From the NCBI RefSeq assembly GCF_900114015.1, contig NZ_FORN01000048.1:1-45359 (forward strand): a stretch of 45,359 nucleotides of DNA, given 5' to 3'. This stretch comes from Caulobacter sp. UNC279MFTsu5.1. Lineage in GTDB: Bacteria; Pseudomonadota; Alphaproteobacteria; Caulobacterales; Caulobacteraceae. Position numbers and translations under genes: made by a program. Position 1 is the stretch's first letter; each line of letters begins with the position of its first letter. The notes below the pieces were generated by a model that was not told the DNA's origin, made no database searches, and saw only the letters and a list, made by a program, of their open reading frames with translations. Shown piece by piece: positions 17,113 through 27,807 of the stretch.

Positions 17113-18012
17113 ATGTCGCGCCCCTCGCTCAACGACTTGACGGCTTTCGTGGTGGTCGCCACCCACCGCAGCTTCCGCCGCGCGGCCGACGAGCTGGGCG
17201 TGGCGCCTTCCACCTTGAGCCACACGATGCGCGCCCTCGAGGCGCGCATGGGCATGCGCCTGCTCAACCGTACGACCCGGAGTGTTTCACCGACCGAGGC
17301 CGGCTTTCAGCTGCTGGCGCGCCTGCAGCCGGCGCTCGCCTCGCTGGATGAAGCCCTGGAAAGCGTCGCGGGGTTCCGCGGCGGGGTGGCTGGGGCGGTC
17401 CGCATCAACGCGCCGCGCGTGGCGGCGGCGCTTATCGTCCGGGAAGTCATCCCGCTTCTGTCGCAACGTCATCCCGACGTGACCGTGGACATCGTCGTCG
17501 AAGGCGAGCTGGTCGACATCGTGGCCGGCGGATTCGACGCCGGGGTGAGGCTTGCCGACTCGATCCCGCGAGACATGATCGCCGTTCCGCTGACGCGTCC
17601 GCTGCGGTTCGTGTGCGTGGCCTCGCCCGCCTATCTGGATCGCGCCGGCGCACCAACTACGCCCGACGACCTCAGGACGCATCGTTGCATCGGCCATCGC
17701 CTGCCGAGCGGCAGGCTCTATCGGTGGGAGTTCGAGCGGGATGGCCAGGCCATGACGATCGAAACGGCCGGATCGATCATCCTCGACGACGAGGACCTGA
17801 TGGTCGACGCCGCCATCGGGGGGTTGGGCTTGGCCTATGTGGCCGAGCCGGCCGCCGCCGCCGCGCTCGCGGCGGGACTGGTGCGCGAAGTCCTGGCGCC
17901 GTGGCTGCGCGCGACGGAAGCTGTCGCGGTATATTATCCGGGGCGCCGCGCGGCGCCGCTGGCCCTGCGGGCGTTCCTGGACGTCGTTCGCGACGTCAGC
18001 AAGCGCGGCTGA
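17113..18012 (+). CDS. LysR-family transcriptional regulator
   Basis: A 299-residue LysR-type regulator. The N-terminal winged helix (FVVVATHRSFRRAADELGVAPSTLSHTMRALEARMGMRLLNRTTRSVSPTEAG) is unmistakable. The C-terminal periplasmic-binding-like domain would bind an effector. It belongs to the large AaeR/DmlR-like branch judging from VRINAPRVAA and the GFDAGVRLADSIPRDMIAVPL region. It is divergent from the RidA-like gene, the usual arrangement for a LysR protein and its target. The effector is unknown. Confidence 0.93.
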   Translation: MSRPSLNDLTAFVVVATHRSFRRAADELGVAPSTLSHTMRALEARMGMRLLNRTTRSVSPTEAGFQLLARLQPALASLDEALESVAGFRGGVAGAVRINAPRVAAALIVREVIPLLSQRHPDVTVDIVVEGELVDIVAGGFDAGVRLADSIPRDMIAVPLTRPLRFVCVASPAYLDRAGAPTTPDDLRTHRCIGHRLPSGRLYRWEFERDGQAMTIETAGSIILDDEDLMVDAAIGGLGLAYVAEPAAAAALAAGLVREVLAPWLRATEAVAVYYPGRRAAPLALRAFLDVVRDVSKRG

Positions 18013-18046
18013 CCAACGCCGTTGGCCGGTTGGATCTATCGCCCGC

Positions 18047-19213
18047 CTAGGCTGGCGTCTCGACCACGGCGATCGCCTGGGCGGCCAGGCCTTCGCCGCG
18101 GCCGGTGAAACCCATGCCCTCGGTGGTGGTGGCCTTGACGCTGACCCGGTCCAGCGGCAGGTCGAGAATCTGGGCCAGACGCTCGCGCATCGCCGCCCGG
18201 TGCGGCTTGATCTTCGGCCGCTCGCAGATCAGCGTCACGTCGACATTGACCAGGGTTCCGCCCCGCCGACGGACCAGGTCGACGGCGTGAGCCAGGAACC
18301 TGTCCGAGGCCGCGCCCTTCCATTGCGGGTCGGTGGGAGGGAAGTGGTCGCCGATGTCGCCTTCGCCGATCGCGCCGAGGATGGCGTCGGTCAGGGCGTG
18401 CAGGCCGGCGTCGGCGTCGGAGTGGCCGATCAAGGTTTCGTCGTGAGCGATCTCGACGCCGCACAGCCAGACCGACTCGCCGGGTCCCCAACGGTGGGCG
18501 TCGAAGCCCTGGCCCATGCGGGTGATCCGCGCGCGGCCCGCCAAAGTCTCGGCCCCCAGCTTTTCGGCCATGGCGAAGTCCTCCGGATAGGTCAGTTTCA
18601 TCAGCATCGGGTCGCCGGGCGTGACGACCACGCGGCCGCCATGACGCTCGACCACCTGGCCGTCGTCGGTCGGCTCGTCCGGACCCGCCCAGGCGGCGTA
18701 GGCGGCCAGCAGGCGGTCGCGGCGGAAGGCCTGGGGGGTCTGGGCCCGCCACAGATCGGTTCGCGGTTTCGTGACAACGTTGGACTCCAGCGCCCCGCTT
18801 TTCAGCGTATCGGCCACCGGCAAGCCCGGAATCGCGCCATCGGCGACTTCGAGGGCCTTCAATACCGCCTGGATTGTTGCGGCGCCGAGAAAGGGCCTGG
18901 CGGCGTCGTGGATCAGGACGGGCTCGTCGGCCGGACGGTCGGCGAGGGCGGCCAAGCCGGCCTGGACGGAGAGGGCGCGAGTCGCGCCGCCCGGGGTCGT
19001 CGTCCAGCCGGCAAGGCCGTTCAGCGCCGCATCCAGGAGCGGTTGTGCTTGCGATTCCGCAACGATCACGAGCTTTTGCGCGCCGCCGGCCAGCAGCGCT
19101 TCGGCCGACCAGCGCAGCACCGGCTTGCCGGCCAACAGCCGCCATTGCTTGGCCTGGCCGGGGCCGGCCCGGGTTCCGGAGCCGGCGGCGACGATGACGG
19201 CGGAGAAGGTCAT
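18047..19213 (-). CDS. Bifunctional IspDF (MEP pathway of isoprenoid synthesis)
   Basis: A 388-residue fusion of IspD (2-C-methyl-D-erythritol 4-phosphate cytidylyltransferase) and IspF (2-C-methyl-D-erythritol 2,4-cyclodiphosphate synthase), steps 3 and 5 of the MEP pathway. IspD covers roughly residues 1-225 (VIVAAGSGTRAG, IHDAARPF, TPQAFRRD). IspF covers about 230-388 (GQGFDAHRW, HSDADAGLHALTDAILGA, EGMGFTGRGEGLAAQA, with metal-binding Asp/His in GFDAH and HSDAD). Such fusions are common in alphaproteobacteria. It is divergent from dusB. Confidence 0.97.
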   Translation of the reverse strand: MTFSAVIVAAGSGTRAGPGQAKQWRLLAGKPVLRWSAEALLAGGAQKLVIVAESQAQPLLDAALNGLAGWTTTPGGATRALSVQAGLAALADRPADEPVLIHDAARPFLGAATIQAVLKALEVADGAIPGLPVADTLKSGALESNVVTKPRTDLWRAQTPQAFRRDRLLAAYAAWAGPDEPTDDGQVVERHGGRVVVTPGDPMLMKLTYPEDFAMAEKLGAETLAGRARITRMGQGFDAHRWGPGESVWLCGVEIAHDETLIGHSDADAGLHALTDAILGAIGEGDIGDHFPPTDPQWKGAASDRFLAHAVDLVRRRGGTLVNVDVTLICERPKIKPHRAAMRERLAQILDLPLDRVSVKATTTEGMGFTGRGEGLAAQAIAVVETPA

Positions 19214-19310
19214 GGGGGCTGTTTAGCCGCCCGACATAACTTGTCTAGAGAAGAGGGTTTACGGCGCCGCACAAATTGCCTAAAAACAGTGCGGTGGGGA
19301 TGCATAGAAA

Positions 19311-20318
19311 ATGAGCAACAGTCTCGCTATCGGTAAGGTCGAAGTGCCAGGACGCGTATGGATCGCGCCGATGACCGGCGTTTCGGACCTGCCCTTCAGG
19401 GAAACCGCCACCCGCCTGGGCGCGGCCTATGTGGCGACCGAGATGGTGGCCTGCGCCGAGTTCGCGCGCGGTCGTCCCGACGTGGTGCGCCGCGCCGCGG
19501 TGGGCGACGGCCTGCCGCTGATGGTCGTCCAGCTGGTCGGCCGCGATCCCGGCTTCATGGCCCAGGGCGCGCGGATGGCCGCCGACGCCGGGGCCCAGAT
19601 CATCGACCTGAACTTCGGCTGTCCCGCCAAGGAAGTCACCAAGGGCGCGGCCTCCGGCTCGGCCCTGATGCGCGAGCCCGACCTGGCCGAGGCCCTGGTC
19701 GCCGCCGCCGTCCAGGCCGTGGACGCGCCCGTCACCGTCAAGATGCGCCTGGGCTGGGACGACGACAGCCGCAACGCCGCCGAGATCGCCCGCCGGGCCG
19801 TCGACGCCGGCGCGCAGGCGATCACCGTCCACGGCCGCACCCGCTGCCAGTTCTACAAGGGCCAGGCCGACTGGGAGGCCGTCGCCGCCGTCAAGGCCGC
19901 GGTCGGCGTGCCGGTGCTGGTCAATGGCGACATCGTCGACGGCGACACCGCCCGGACGGCCCTGGAGCAGTCCGGCGCCGACGGGGTGATGATCGGGCGC
20001 GGCGTCTATGGCCGCCCGTGGATCGCCCAGGCCATCGAGGCGGCCCTGCAGGGCGAAGGCTTCCACGAGCCGGACGCCCGGGAGCGCCTGGCCATCGCCG
20101 TCACCCATTTCCGCCGCAGCCTGGACTTCTACGGCCGAAACCTGGGCCTGAAGATGTTCCGCAAGCACCTGGCGTCCTACATCGAGGCCGCGCCATGGCC
20201 GGCCGACGAGGCCGCGCGGCGCGCCGCCCGCGCGGCCCTGTGCCGGCTGGAGGATCCCGCCGCCATCGAGGACGGCCTGGCCGCCCTGTGGCTGGACGAC
20301 CGGAGACTGGCCGCATGA
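19311..20318 (+). CDS. tRNA-dihydrouridine synthase DusB (NifR3)
   Basis: A 335-residue FMN enzyme that reduces uridine to dihydrouridine in tRNA. The TIM-barrel motifs are present: WIAPMTGVSDLPFR, DLNFGCPAKEVTKGAASGSALM with the catalytic Cys, TVKMRLGWD, ITVHGRTRCQFYKG and VNGDI...GRGVYGRPW. The gene precedes ntrB with an ATGA overlap, the classical nifR3-ntrBC arrangement of alphaproteobacteria, so it is probably transcribed with the nitrogen regulators. Confidence 0.97.
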   Translation: MSNSLAIGKVEVPGRVWIAPMTGVSDLPFRETATRLGAAYVATEMVACAEFARGRPDVVRRAAVGDGLPLMVVQLVGRDPGFMAQGARMAADAGAQIIDLNFGCPAKEVTKGAASGSALMREPDLAEALVAAAVQAVDAPVTVKMRLGWDDDSRNAAEIARRAVDAGAQAITVHGRTRCQFYKGQADWEAVAAVKAAVGVPVLVNGDIVDGDTARTALEQSGADGVMIGRGVYGRPWIAQAIEAALQGEGFHEPDARERLAIAVTHFRRSLDFYGRNLGLKMFRKHLASYIEAAPWPADEAARRAARAALCRLEDPAAIEDGLAALWLDDRRLAA

Positions 20319-21441
20319 GCGATCACGCCCGCATTTCACCGGCCAAGATCGCCGACAGCCTGAAGATCGCGGCCTTCGACCTCAGCCCCGAGCCGGCCCT
20401 GGTGGTCGATCGCGAGGGCGCGCTGGTGGCGGTCAACGAGGCGGCCGAGGCCCTGTTCGGCCAGGGCCTGTCGCTGCTGGCCCGCGGCAGGTTCCGCGCC
20501 GCCTTGCCGCCGGGCTCGGTGCTGGTCTCGATGATGGACCGCGCCCTGTTCGAGGGGGCCCTGGTCCGCGAGCACGGGGTCGAGGTCAATCTGTTCGGCC
20601 AGCCGCCGTTCGAGGCCGACGGCGCCGCCGCGCCGCTGGGCGACGGCTCGGTGCTGCTGACCCTGCATGTCAAGGGCGTGCTGGGCGTCGAGCGGGCCTC
20701 GGACGCCGCCGGCCTGCGCTCGGTGGTCGGCCTGGGCCGCATGCTGGCCCACGAGATCAAGAACCCGCTGGCCGGCATCCGCGGCGCGGCCCAGCTGCTG
20801 AAGACCGGCGCCAGCGCCGCCGACCAGCCCCTGGCCCAGCTGATCGTCGACGAGACCGACCGCATCCGTCGCCTGGTCGACCGCATGGAGGCCTTTTCCG
20901 ACGACGTTCCGGGGCCGCGCGAGGCGGTCAACATCCACCAGGTGCTGGACCGCGTCCGAGCCCTGGTGGTCAACGGCGTCGCCGACGGCCTGGCGCTGCA
21001 GGAGCATTACGACCCGTCGCTGCCGGACGTCTGGGGCGACGAGGACCACCTGATCCAGGTGTTCCTGAACCTGGTCAAGAACGCCGCCGAGGCCGCCCAT
21101 GCGCGCGGCGACGGTCAGGGCATCCTGTCGATCCACACCGCCTGGCGCCCCGGCGTCCGGGTGCGGGGCGCCGACGGCAAGGCCTCCGCCGGCGCGCCGA
21201 TCGAGATCCGCGTGCAGGACAACGGCCCCGGCGTGCCGCCCAGCCTGCGCGACCACCTGTTCCAGCCGTTCGTCACCACCAAGGCCAACGGCACGGGCCT
21301 GGGCCTGGCCCTGGTCACCAAGCTGGTGACCAGCCACGGCGGCCTGATCGACTTCGACTCCGAGCCCGGCCGCACGGTGTTCCGCGTGCTGCTGCCGATG
21401 GCCACGGAAAAGCTTGCCCCCTCTACTGGAGACGCCCACGC

Positions 21442-21445
<4 letters not shown>
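20315..21445 (+). CDS. Nitrogen regulation sensor kinase NtrB
   Basis: A 376-residue cytosolic histidine kinase that (de)phosphorylates NtrC under the control of PII. It has an N-terminal PAS-like domain (about 15-130), the H-box LAHEIKNPLAGIRGAAQLL with His146, and the ATPase domain with VFLNLVKNAAEAA, QDNGPGVP and GTGLGLALV. There is no membrane segment. Its ATG overlaps the dusB stop (ATGA) and its stop overlaps the ntrC start the same way, so the three are translationally coupled. Confidence 0.96.
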
Positions 21446-22863
<1,418 letters not shown>

Positions 22864-22873
22864 TCGAACGGAG

Positions 22874-22905
22874 GCCGCTCATGCCACCTTCGCGGGATGA
22901 GCGGC
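22874..22905 (+). terminator. Hairpin between ntrC and ntrY
   Basis: GCCGCTCAT (22874-22882) and ATGAGCGGC (22897-22905) form a perfect 9-bp stem with a 14-base loop, 11 bp after the ntrC stop. No U-run follows, so it may attenuate or stabilise rather than end transcription. A second weak hairpin (GAGCC/GGCTC) follows. ntrYX could have its own promoter in the 137-bp gap. Confidence 0.4.
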
Positions 22906-23000
22906 TTCGTGTGCGCTTGAGCCCGACGCGGCTCGACCGCTGACGCTTAATTGGCACATACCTGTTGAGTTTGGGGCACAGTCCCCCTTAAACTTGGTCG

Positions 23001-25244
23001 ATGGCGTCCGTTCCAACCGTGCTGGAGCTCGAAGGACCGCCGACCCGGTTCAGCCGGGCCTGGTGGCGCGAACTGCTGCGGTCGCGCTTCACGCTCGGCG
23101 GGGCCTACGGCCTGGCCATCGCCCTGACGGCCACGGCCGTCTTCCTGGCCTCGTCGCCGCCGGCCACCGGCCCGATCGGACCGGCGACCACGATCATCCT
23201 CGGCGTCCTGGGCTTCAATCTGGCCCTGATTCTCTGCATCGCCGGCATCGTCGGCTGGCGACTGCTGGACTTGGTCGACGCACGGGCCAGCGACGCCGGC
23301 GCGCGCCTGCACCTGCGGTTCGTGGGCCTGTTCTCGGTGGCCGCCGTGGCGCCCGCCGTGATCGTGGCCCTGTTCTTCGGCGTGCTGGTCAATCGCGGCG
23401 TCGACGCCTGGTTCAGCGAGCGCGTCCGCACCGTGGTGGAGAACTCGGCGACCGTGGCCCGGTCCTATGTCAGCGAGCAGACGACCTATATCAGCCAGCA
23501 CGTCGGACCGATGGCCGGCACCCTGAACCAGGCCGCTCCGACCCTGGCCGATTCGCCGGTCGCCTTCGGCCACTTCCTGCGCAGCCTGGCCGACGACAAC
23601 GGCTTCTCGGCCGCCTACGTGTTGGACCGGGACGGCCGGATCCTGGCCCGGGCCGAGAGCGACACGGCCCCGCCGTTCCTGGCGCCGCCGCCGTCGAGCT
23701 TCCGCCGGACGGATGACGGCGACATCACCTCGCAGCGCTTCGTCGACGAAGACCTGTTCCGGGCGCTCTATCGCCTGAAGGCCTTTCCCGACGCCTATCT
23801 CTATGTCGCCCGGCCGATCGACAAGGGCATCCTGGCCCACCTGATCGAGTCCGAGGAATCGCTGATCTCGTATCGCGAGGCGGCCAAGAACCAGGCCCGG
23901 ATCCAGGTGATCTTCGGCCTCAGCTACATCGAGACCGCGCTCTTGGTGCTGGTCGCCGCCGTCTGGGTGGGCATCGCCGCCGCCAACTCGATCGCCGCCC
24001 CGGTCTCGGGCCTGGTGCAGGCGGCCGGCCGGGTGTCGGCGGGCGACCTGGACGCCCGGGTCGACGTCGAGATCGGGCCCGAGGAGATCCGAGCCCTGTC
24101 GATCGCCTTCAACATGATGACCACCGACCTGCAGGCCCAGCAGGCGGCCCTGCGGGTGGCCAGCCTCGACGCCGAATCGCGCCGCCAGTTCATCGAGACC
24201 GTGCTGTCGGGCGTCAGCGCCGGCGTGATCGGTCTGGACGTCGAGGGACGGATCACCGCTCTGAACCGCCGGGCCGGCGACCTGCTGGCCCTGGACGAGG
24301 GCGCCGTGGGCCAGCCCCTGGTCGAGGTGGCGCCGGAACTGGAGACCGTGATCCAGGAGATCAGCGGCGGCCGTCCCAACGCCGAGGTCGAGATCGACGT
24401 GATGCGCGGCGGCGAGACCCGGCGGCTGCGCTTCCGCGGCGCGGGCCAGGCGGCCGAGACCCTGGTGCTGACCTTCGACGACATCACCCGCCTGATGGCC
24501 GCCCAGCGCAACGCCGCCTGGAAGGACGTCGCCCGGCGCATCGCCCACGAGATCAAGAACCCGCTGACCCCGATCCAGCTGTCGGCCGAACGGATCCGCC
24601 GCAAGTACCGCAAGGACATCACCGGCGACCTGGACACCTTCGACCGCTGCACCGAGACCATCATCCGCCAGGTCGGCGACATCGGCCGGATGGTCGACGA
24701 ATTCTCGGCCTTCGCCCGCATGCCGGCCCCACGCTTCGCCCCCGCCGACCTGGCCGAGATGCTGCGCCAGGCGGTGTTCGCCCAGCGCTTCGTCGACACC
24801 GAGACCGAGGTGGCGCTGGAAGAGCCCGCCGAGGACGTCTGGATCAGCTGCGACGCGCAGATGGTCGGCCAGGCCCTGACCAACGTCCTCAAGAACGCCG
24901 GCGAGGCGGTCGGCGCGCGCCGCCAGGTCTCGCCGGAGCCCCCGGGCCGCATCGTCGCCAGCCTGGTGTCGGACGACGAGCACCTGTGCATCGTGGTCGA
25001 GGACAACGGCGTGGGCCTGCCGACCCGCGACCGCGACCGGCTGACCGAACCCTATGTCACGACCCGCGAGAAGGGCACCGGCCTCGGGCTGGCGATCGTC
25101 AAGCGGATCATGGAGGACCATGAAGGCGAACTGGTCCTGACCGACGCGCTGAACGGAACCGGCGCCCGGGTCATCCTGAAGTTCCCCACGACCGCGCGGC
25201 TCGCCGCCGCCAACGCCCAGACCGGCGTAGAGGAGATGATATGA
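23001..25244 (+). CDS. Membrane sensor kinase NtrY
   Basis: A 747-residue membrane histidine kinase, partner of NtrX. The N-terminal third has about three to four transmembrane segments (around residues 33-50, 65-85 and 110-130, then 310-330) flanking an extracytoplasmic region, followed by HAMP (about 330-385), PAS (about 400-500), the H-box RRIAHEIKNPLTPIQLSAERI with His516, and ATPase motifs VLKNAGEAV, VEDNGVGLP and GTGLGLAIVKRI. ATG at 23001 is the first reasonable start. The stop overlaps the ntrX ATG (ATGA). The NtrYX pair responds to nitrogen and redox or envelope cues in related bacteria. Confidence 0.95.
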   Translation: MASVPTVLELEGPPTRFSRAWWRELLRSRFTLGGAYGLAIALTATAVFLASSPPATGPIGPATTIILGVLGFNLALILCIAGIVGWRLLDLVDARASDAGARLHLRFVGLFSVAAVAPAVIVALFFGVLVNRGVDAWFSERVRTVVENSATVARSYVSEQTTYISQHVGPMAGTLNQAAPTLADSPVAFGHFLRSLADDNGFSAAYVLDRDGRILARAESDTAPPFLAPPPSSFRRTDDGDITSQRFVDEDLFRALYRLKAFPDAYLYVARPIDKGILAHLIESEESLISYREAAKNQARIQVIFGLSYIETALLVLVAAVWVGIAAANSIAAPVSGLVQAAGRVSAGDLDARVDVEIGPEEIRALSIAFNMMTTDLQAQQAALRVASLDAESRRQFIETVLSGVSAGVIGLDVEGRITALNRRAGDLLALDEGAVGQPLVEVAPELETVIQEISGGRPNAEVEIDVMRGGETRRLRFRGAGQAAETLVLTFDDITRLMAAQRNAAWKDVARRIAHEIKNPLTPIQLSAERIRRKYRKDITGDLDTFDRCTETIIRQVGDIGRMVDEFSAFARMPAPRFAPADLAEMLRQAVFAQRFVDTETEVALEEPAEDVWISCDAQMVGQALTNVLKNAGEAVGARRQVSPEPPGRIVASLVSDDEHLCIVVEDNGVGLPTRDRDRLTEPYVTTREKGTGLGLAIVKRIMEDHEGELVLTDALNGTGARVILKFPTTARLAAANAQTGVEEMI

Positions 25245-26629
25245 GCGCAGACGTGCTTGTGGTCGACGACGAGGTCGACATCCGCGAACTGGTGGCCGGC
25301 ATCCTGGAGGATGAAGGCTATGCGGTGCGGGTGGCGGCCGACTCCGACCAGGCGCTGGCGGCCCTGCGGGCCCGTAAGCCCGCCCTGCTGGTGCTGGACA
25401 TCTGGATGCAGGGCGGCGGCATGGACGGGCTGGAGCTGCTCGACATGGTCAAGGGGTTGGACCCCGACCTGCCGGTGATCATGATCTCGGGCCACGGCAA
25501 CATCGAGACCGCGGTCAGCGCCATCAAGCGCGGGGCCTACGAGTTCCTGGAAAAGCCGTTCAAGTCCGACCGGCTGCTGCTGGTGGTCGAGCGGGCCCTG
25601 GAGGCGGCCAACCTCAAGCGCGAGAACCGCCGCCTGAGGGTGCAGAGCTTCAGCTCCGACGGCCTGATGGGCAAGTCGGCGGCGGCCCAGGCCCTGCGCC
25701 AGCTGATCGCCAAGGTCGCCCCGGCCAACAGCCGGGTTCTGGTCTCCGGTCCGCCCGGCTCGGGCAAGGAGCTGGTGGCCCGGCTGATCCACGGCTCCAG
25801 CAGCCGCTCGCGCAACGAGTTCGTGGCGGTCAGCGCCGCGGGCATGGCCCCCGAGCGCCTGGACGTCGAGCTGTTCGGCGAGGAAGGCGAGGGCGGTCGC
25901 CCGCGCAAGATCGGCGTGTTCGAACGGGCCCACGGCGGCACCCTCTATCTGGACGAGGTGGCCGACATGCCGCGCGAGACCCAGAGCCGCATCCTGCGGG
26001 TCCTGGTCGAGCAGCGCTTCCGCCGGGTGGGCGGCGACAGCGACGTCCAGGTCGACGTGCGGGTGATCTCGTCGACCTCGCGCGAACTGCGCGACGAGAT
26101 CGCCGCCGGCCGGTTCCGGGAGGACCTGTTCCACCGTCTGAACGTGGTGCCGGTCCGCGTGCCGGGGCTGTCCGAGCGGCGCGAGGACATCCCCGAACTG
26201 ATCAGCTATTTCGTCGACCGCGTGTGCGAGGCCACCGGCCTGCAGCGGCGGCGGCTGGGCGAGGACGCCCTGGCGACCCTGCAGGTGCAGGCCTGGCCGG
26301 GCAATGTCCGCCAGCTGCGCAACAACGTCGAGCGCATGCTGATCCTGGCCTCGGGCGAGCCGGGCGACCTGATCACCGCCGAAATGCTCAACGCCAACGA
26401 CCAGCCGACCGGCGGCAACGCCGGGGCGATCGGGGCCGAGCGGATCATCGCCCTACCGCTGCGCGAGGCCCGCGAGCTGTTCGAGCGCGAGTACCTCAAC
26501 GCCCAGATCCTGAGGTTCGGCGGCAACATCTCGCGCACGGCCAACTTCATCGGCATGGAGCGCTCGGCCCTGCACCGAAAACTCAAATCCCTCGGCGTCG
26601 CGGGCGCCCGGGTGGAAGAGGAAGAATAA
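25241..26629 (+). CDS. Response regulator NtrX
   Basis: A 462-residue NtrC-type regulator: receiver with Asp53 (VLDIWMQ), AAA+ domain with Walker A GPPGSGKE (from residue 170) and Walker B LYLDEVAD, and a C-terminal Fis-like helix-turn-helix (GNISRTANFIGMERSALHRKLKSLG). The segment after ELFG reads EEGEGGRPRKIGVFERAHGG, so the GAFTGA loop is absent as in other NtrX proteins, arguing for sigma-70-type control or repression. Its ATG overlaps the ntrY stop. The palindromic repeat R3 begins 8 bp after its stop and may end the transcript. Confidence 0.95.
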   Translation: MSADVLVVDDEVDIRELVAGILEDEGYAVRVAADSDQALAALRARKPALLVLDIWMQGGGMDGLELLDMVKGLDPDLPVIMISGHGNIETAVSAIKRGAYEFLEKPFKSDRLLLVVERALEAANLKRENRRLRVQSFSSDGLMGKSAAAQALRQLIAKVAPANSRVLVSGPPGSGKELVARLIHGSSSRSRNEFVAVSAAGMAPERLDVELFGEEGEGGRPRKIGVFERAHGGTLYLDEVADMPRETQSRILRVLVEQRFRRVGGDSDVQVDVRVISSTSRELRDEIAAGRFREDLFHRLNVVPVRVPGLSERREDIPELISYFVDRVCEATGLQRRRLGEDALATLQVQAWPGNVRQLRNNVERMLILASGEPGDLITAEMLNANDQPTGGNAGAIGAERIIALPLREARELFEREYLNAQILRFGGNISRTANFIGMERSALHRKLKSLGVAGARVEEEE

Positions 26630-26636
26630 CCCCAAA

Positions 26637-26767
26637 ATCCGCTCATCCCGGCGAACGCCGGGACCCAGATCCGATAGCGGTGTGGCTGATTGGAGGAGCT
26701 CGGCGCTCTTGGCGTCAGCCTCAAAGCCATTCCATCTGGGTCCCGGCGTTCGCCGGGATGAGCGGAT
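26637..26767. repeat. Palindromic intergenic repeat R3 (copy 1 of the R3/R4 family)
   Basis: Perfect 34-bp arms (26637-26670 and 26734-26767) beginning ATCCGCTCATCCCGGCGAAC enclose a 63-bp centre. The same arms and a similar centre (GTGGCTGATTGGA...TTGGCGTCAGCC) recur at 39860-39989. It lies between ntrX and the transaminase gene and could form a long hairpin that ends the ntr transcript. Confidence 0.93.
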
Positions 26768-26807
26768 CAAACTGAGAGCGCGAGAGACCGCGCAGAGGAT
26801 CTGAACA

Positions 26808-27671
26808 ATGTCGCGTTTCGCCTACGTCAACGGCCGGTTCGTGCGCCACGGCGAGGCCGCCGTGCATATCGAGGACCGGGGCTATCAGCTGGCCGACGGA
26901 GTGTACGAGGTGTGGGCGGTGTTCGGCGGCAAGCTGGCCGATGCGCAAGGCCACTTCACCCGCCTGTGGCGCAGCCTGGACGAGCTGAAGATCGCCCATC
27001 CGATGGGCGAGAAGGCCCTGACCGTGGTGCTGCGCGAGGCCATCCGTCGCAACCGGGTGCGCGAGGGCCTGGTCTATCTGCAGGTCTCCCGCGGCGTCGC
27101 CCCGCGCGACCACGCCTTTCCCAATCCCGCCGTGCCGCCCGCCGTGGTGATCACCGCCAAGTCGGTGGACCGGGCCGCCGCCGAGGCCAAGGCCGCCAAG
27201 GGCCAGGCCGTGGTCACCGTGCCGGAGACCCGCTGGGGCCGCTGCGACATCAAGTCGATCGGCCTGCTGCCCAACGCCCTGGCCAAGCAGATCGCCCGCG
27301 AGCGCGGCGCGGTCGAGGCCTGGTTCGTCGACGAGATGGGCCTGGTCACCGAAGGCGCCTCGTCCAACGCCTGGATCGTCGACGCCGAAGGCCGCCTGCG
27401 CACCCGCGACACCCAGGCCAACATCCTGCGCGGCATCACGCGCTCGTCCCTGCTGGAGGTGATCGCGCAGGCCGGACTTCCCGTGGCCGAGCAGCCGTTC
27501 ACGGTCGAGGAGGCCAAGGCCGCGAAAGAGGCCTTCATCACCGGCGCCGGCACGCTGGTCCTGCCGATCGTCAGCGTCGACGGCGCGCAAATCGGCGATG
27601 GAAAGCCCGGACCGGTGGCGACACGGCTCCGGCGTCTCTATATCGAGCGCGCCAAGGCCGCCGCGATCTAG
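26808..27671 (+). CDS. D-amino-acid transaminase (class IV PLP aminotransferase)
   Basis: A 287-residue class IV (fold type IV) aminotransferase resembling D-alanine aminotransferase, which makes D-Glu or D-Ala for the cell wall. YVNGRFVRHGEAAVHIEDRGYQLADGVYEV is the typical opening, and the PLP lysine is in RCDIKSIGLLPNALAKQ. TEGASSNAWIVD and ANILRGITRSSLLEV are conserved cofactor-site segments. A branched-chain aminotransferase or aminodeoxychorismate lyase role cannot be excluded, though the YVNG/RGYQLADG signature favours DAAT. It sits between ntrX and hfq. Confidence 0.87.
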   Translation: MSRFAYVNGRFVRHGEAAVHIEDRGYQLADGVYEVWAVFGGKLADAQGHFTRLWRSLDELKIAHPMGEKALTVVLREAIRRNRVREGLVYLQVSRGVAPRDHAFPNPAVPPAVVITAKSVDRAAAEAKAAKGQAVVTVPETRWGRCDIKSIGLLPNALAKQIARERGAVEAWFVDEMGLVTEGASSNAWIVDAEGRLRTRDTQANILRGITRSSLLEVIAQAGLPVAEQPFTVEEAKAAKEAFITGAGTLVLPIVSVDGAQIGDGKPGPVATRLRRLYIERAKAAAI

Positions 27672-27712
27672 GTCGGAAGACCGGCTTTCGGAAGATTGGC
27701 GCAGTTTCTTTG

Positions 27713-27733
27713 CCGATTGGTCATACCAACCGG
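27713..27733. promoter_or_regulatory. Palindrome upstream of hfq
   Basis: The core TTGGT-CAT-ACCAA (27717-27729) is a perfect inverted repeat, extended by CCG/CGG on both sides with one mismatch (27713-27733). It is about 75 bp upstream of the hfq ATG, followed by an AT-richer stretch (GAAAAATGCTTTAGTC). It looks like an operator at the hfq promoter; the binding protein is unknown. Confidence 0.4.
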
Positions 27734-27807
27734 CGAAAAATGCTTTAGTCTGAACTTGTTTGTGTGGGGGGCGTGTGGCCCTCCGAAACAATAAGAGGGG
27801 AATCCCC

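Noticed and set aside
22949..22975. Possible sigma-54 promoter (TGGCAC...) upstream of ntrY
   Set aside because: TGGCAC is present, but the -12 element (TTGC at the correct spacing) is not.
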